Below are positions 62,962 through 64,000 of a DNA stretch of 64,000 bases, piece after piece; within the stretch, counting starts at the first letter, position 1; every line of letters begins with the position of its first letter. Made by a program: the position numbers and the translations under genes. Source of the DNA: Acanthacorydalis orientalis (lineage: Eukaryota > Arthropoda > Insecta > Megaloptera > Corydalidae); the NCBI GenBank assembly GCA_034766995.1, contig CM068315.1:4661236-4725235 (forward strand), in the 5' to 3' direction. The notes under the pieces were generated by a model, which saw only the letters and a list, made by a program, of their open reading frames with translations, had not been told where the DNA came from and ran no database searches.

Positions 62962-64000
62962 TTCAAAAGACTTTCATAAACGAATCTTAGAATTATCTTG
63001 AATAATTATCTATTAAATACTATAGTGTAATATCTTACAAATTTTCTGAAAATAACAACTGACAAAAGCCCAAGTAGATGAAATATTTTTTAGAAGAGTT
63101 TTCATTTCCTTGTATTTCACAATATAGTTGTAGCACTATACCTAAACTCGCATTCACAATTGAGTTTTTCACTCGACCTAAAACCTTCAACATATTTAAT
63201 AATTGATTATCAATTATTTTAGTTTGTTATTTATGCTTCTTTTGATTGATATTATGCCATCGTATTCAAGGTTTCTCTATACCTTACCGCTCTGAGGATG
63301 ATAGAATTGGTATAGAAATGCATATAAATAATAAATAAAAATAATTAAAATTCAAGTATTGAATATTATTGATCAGAATTTTTGTGGTTTGTAGCATAAA
63401 AGAAACGTTTATTTATGAAAATTCTGTTGAAGTTTTATGTGTACATATATATCGTATATATATACATATATTCCTTCTTTATTTTATTATTATAAACATA
63501 AATAAACCAGTAAAGTATAACAGATTTATAAAATGTAATCGTATGTAATCTCTCCTTTTGTTTCTTATTTCTTTTGGAACAGTTTTTCATTTTGTTGTCT
63601 TGAAATTTATAAATAACAAATATTATCAATAATCTGGAAACATTATATTCCTCTTTAATATGTAATAAGAAATATATAAACCTTTATAATATTATTAAAT
63701 CATTTGATCGGATGTCGGCCGGACAGTCATTAATCTATTTGTTAAAATGTACTTTAACTAAATATCATGTAACTAATAAATTGATAGTTAGGACAAAATT
63801 ATAAAAAAATTACATATTGTATTTACACTGTTAGTATATCAAAAATATGGAGCTGTATATATTTTCATTTATCTGTATTGACATTAACATAAGTAATTAA
63901 TTTGATTCTTATTTACATTAAAATATCAGATCTTTATTAATAAAAAAATTAAATATTTGATTCTCAGATAATGTTTAAGATTAATATACATTTACTTATT

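Larger units (their letters stand above)
59801..64000. other. AT-rich interval with TA tracts, no gene seen
   Basis: (TA)n tracts at 60156-60215, 61459-61477, 61855-61875, 62179-62204, 62586-62666 and 62930-62959. Slightly GC-richer patches at 62280-62480 and around 63710 have no recognisable motif. A small inverted repeat TCTATACC/GGTATAGA lies at 63276-63316. If 59.3-59.8 kb is a first exon, this is its intron. Confidence 0.5.

Overview
The window looks like insect nuclear DNA: it is very AT-rich, has spliced genes with GT-AG introns, carries several decayed mariner transposons, and is packed with (TA)n microsatellites. The base composition and the mariner load would suit a hymenopteran such as a bee, ant or wasp, but this is inference and other insects are not excluded.

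Only the first 8.3 kb holds recognisable protein genes. The 3' half of PTCD1 (mitochondrial pentatricopeptide protein, + strand, running in from outside the window) ends at 1736. It is tail-to-tail with eIF3l (translation initiation factor 3 subunit L, - strand, three exons, 2391-4328, 547 aa). After a 1.1 kb head-to-head spacer comes a complete puromycin-sensitive aminopeptidase gene (+ strand, two coding exons, 5429-8292, 867 aa). All three are housekeeping genes; nothing in the sequence suggests a shared pathway beyond their close packing.

From 8.3 to 64 kb I find no intact gene. The interval is either intergenic or lies inside a very long intron. It contains more than 40 (TA)n tracts, two RTE-like LINE fragments, five mariner transposase relics plus one doubtful one, and eight copies or fragments of a short mariner deletion derivative. 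That derivative keeps the two ends of a transposase but has lost the whole catalytic part. There are also two TTAA-flanked piggyBac-like elements, a fold-back terminal-repeat element in two copies, and four copies of a roughly 50-bp retroposed tail bearing a hairpin. In the last family the stem sequence differs between copies while base pairing is kept at three pair positions, and two copies have clear 13-14 bp target duplications. This is the observation I would follow first.

Several GC-richer, repeat-poor islands (about 17.4-17.9, 26.0-26.7, 32.2-32.6, 34.7-35.1, 39.4-39.65, 45.2-45.6, 53.7-54.1 and 59.3-59.8 kb) stand out against the AT-rich background. They are the best candidates for distal enhancers or non-coding first exons of genes outside the window. 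Two coding-like but broken segments on the - strand (27.2-27.6 and 28.1-28.4 kb) come from proteins I do not recognise.
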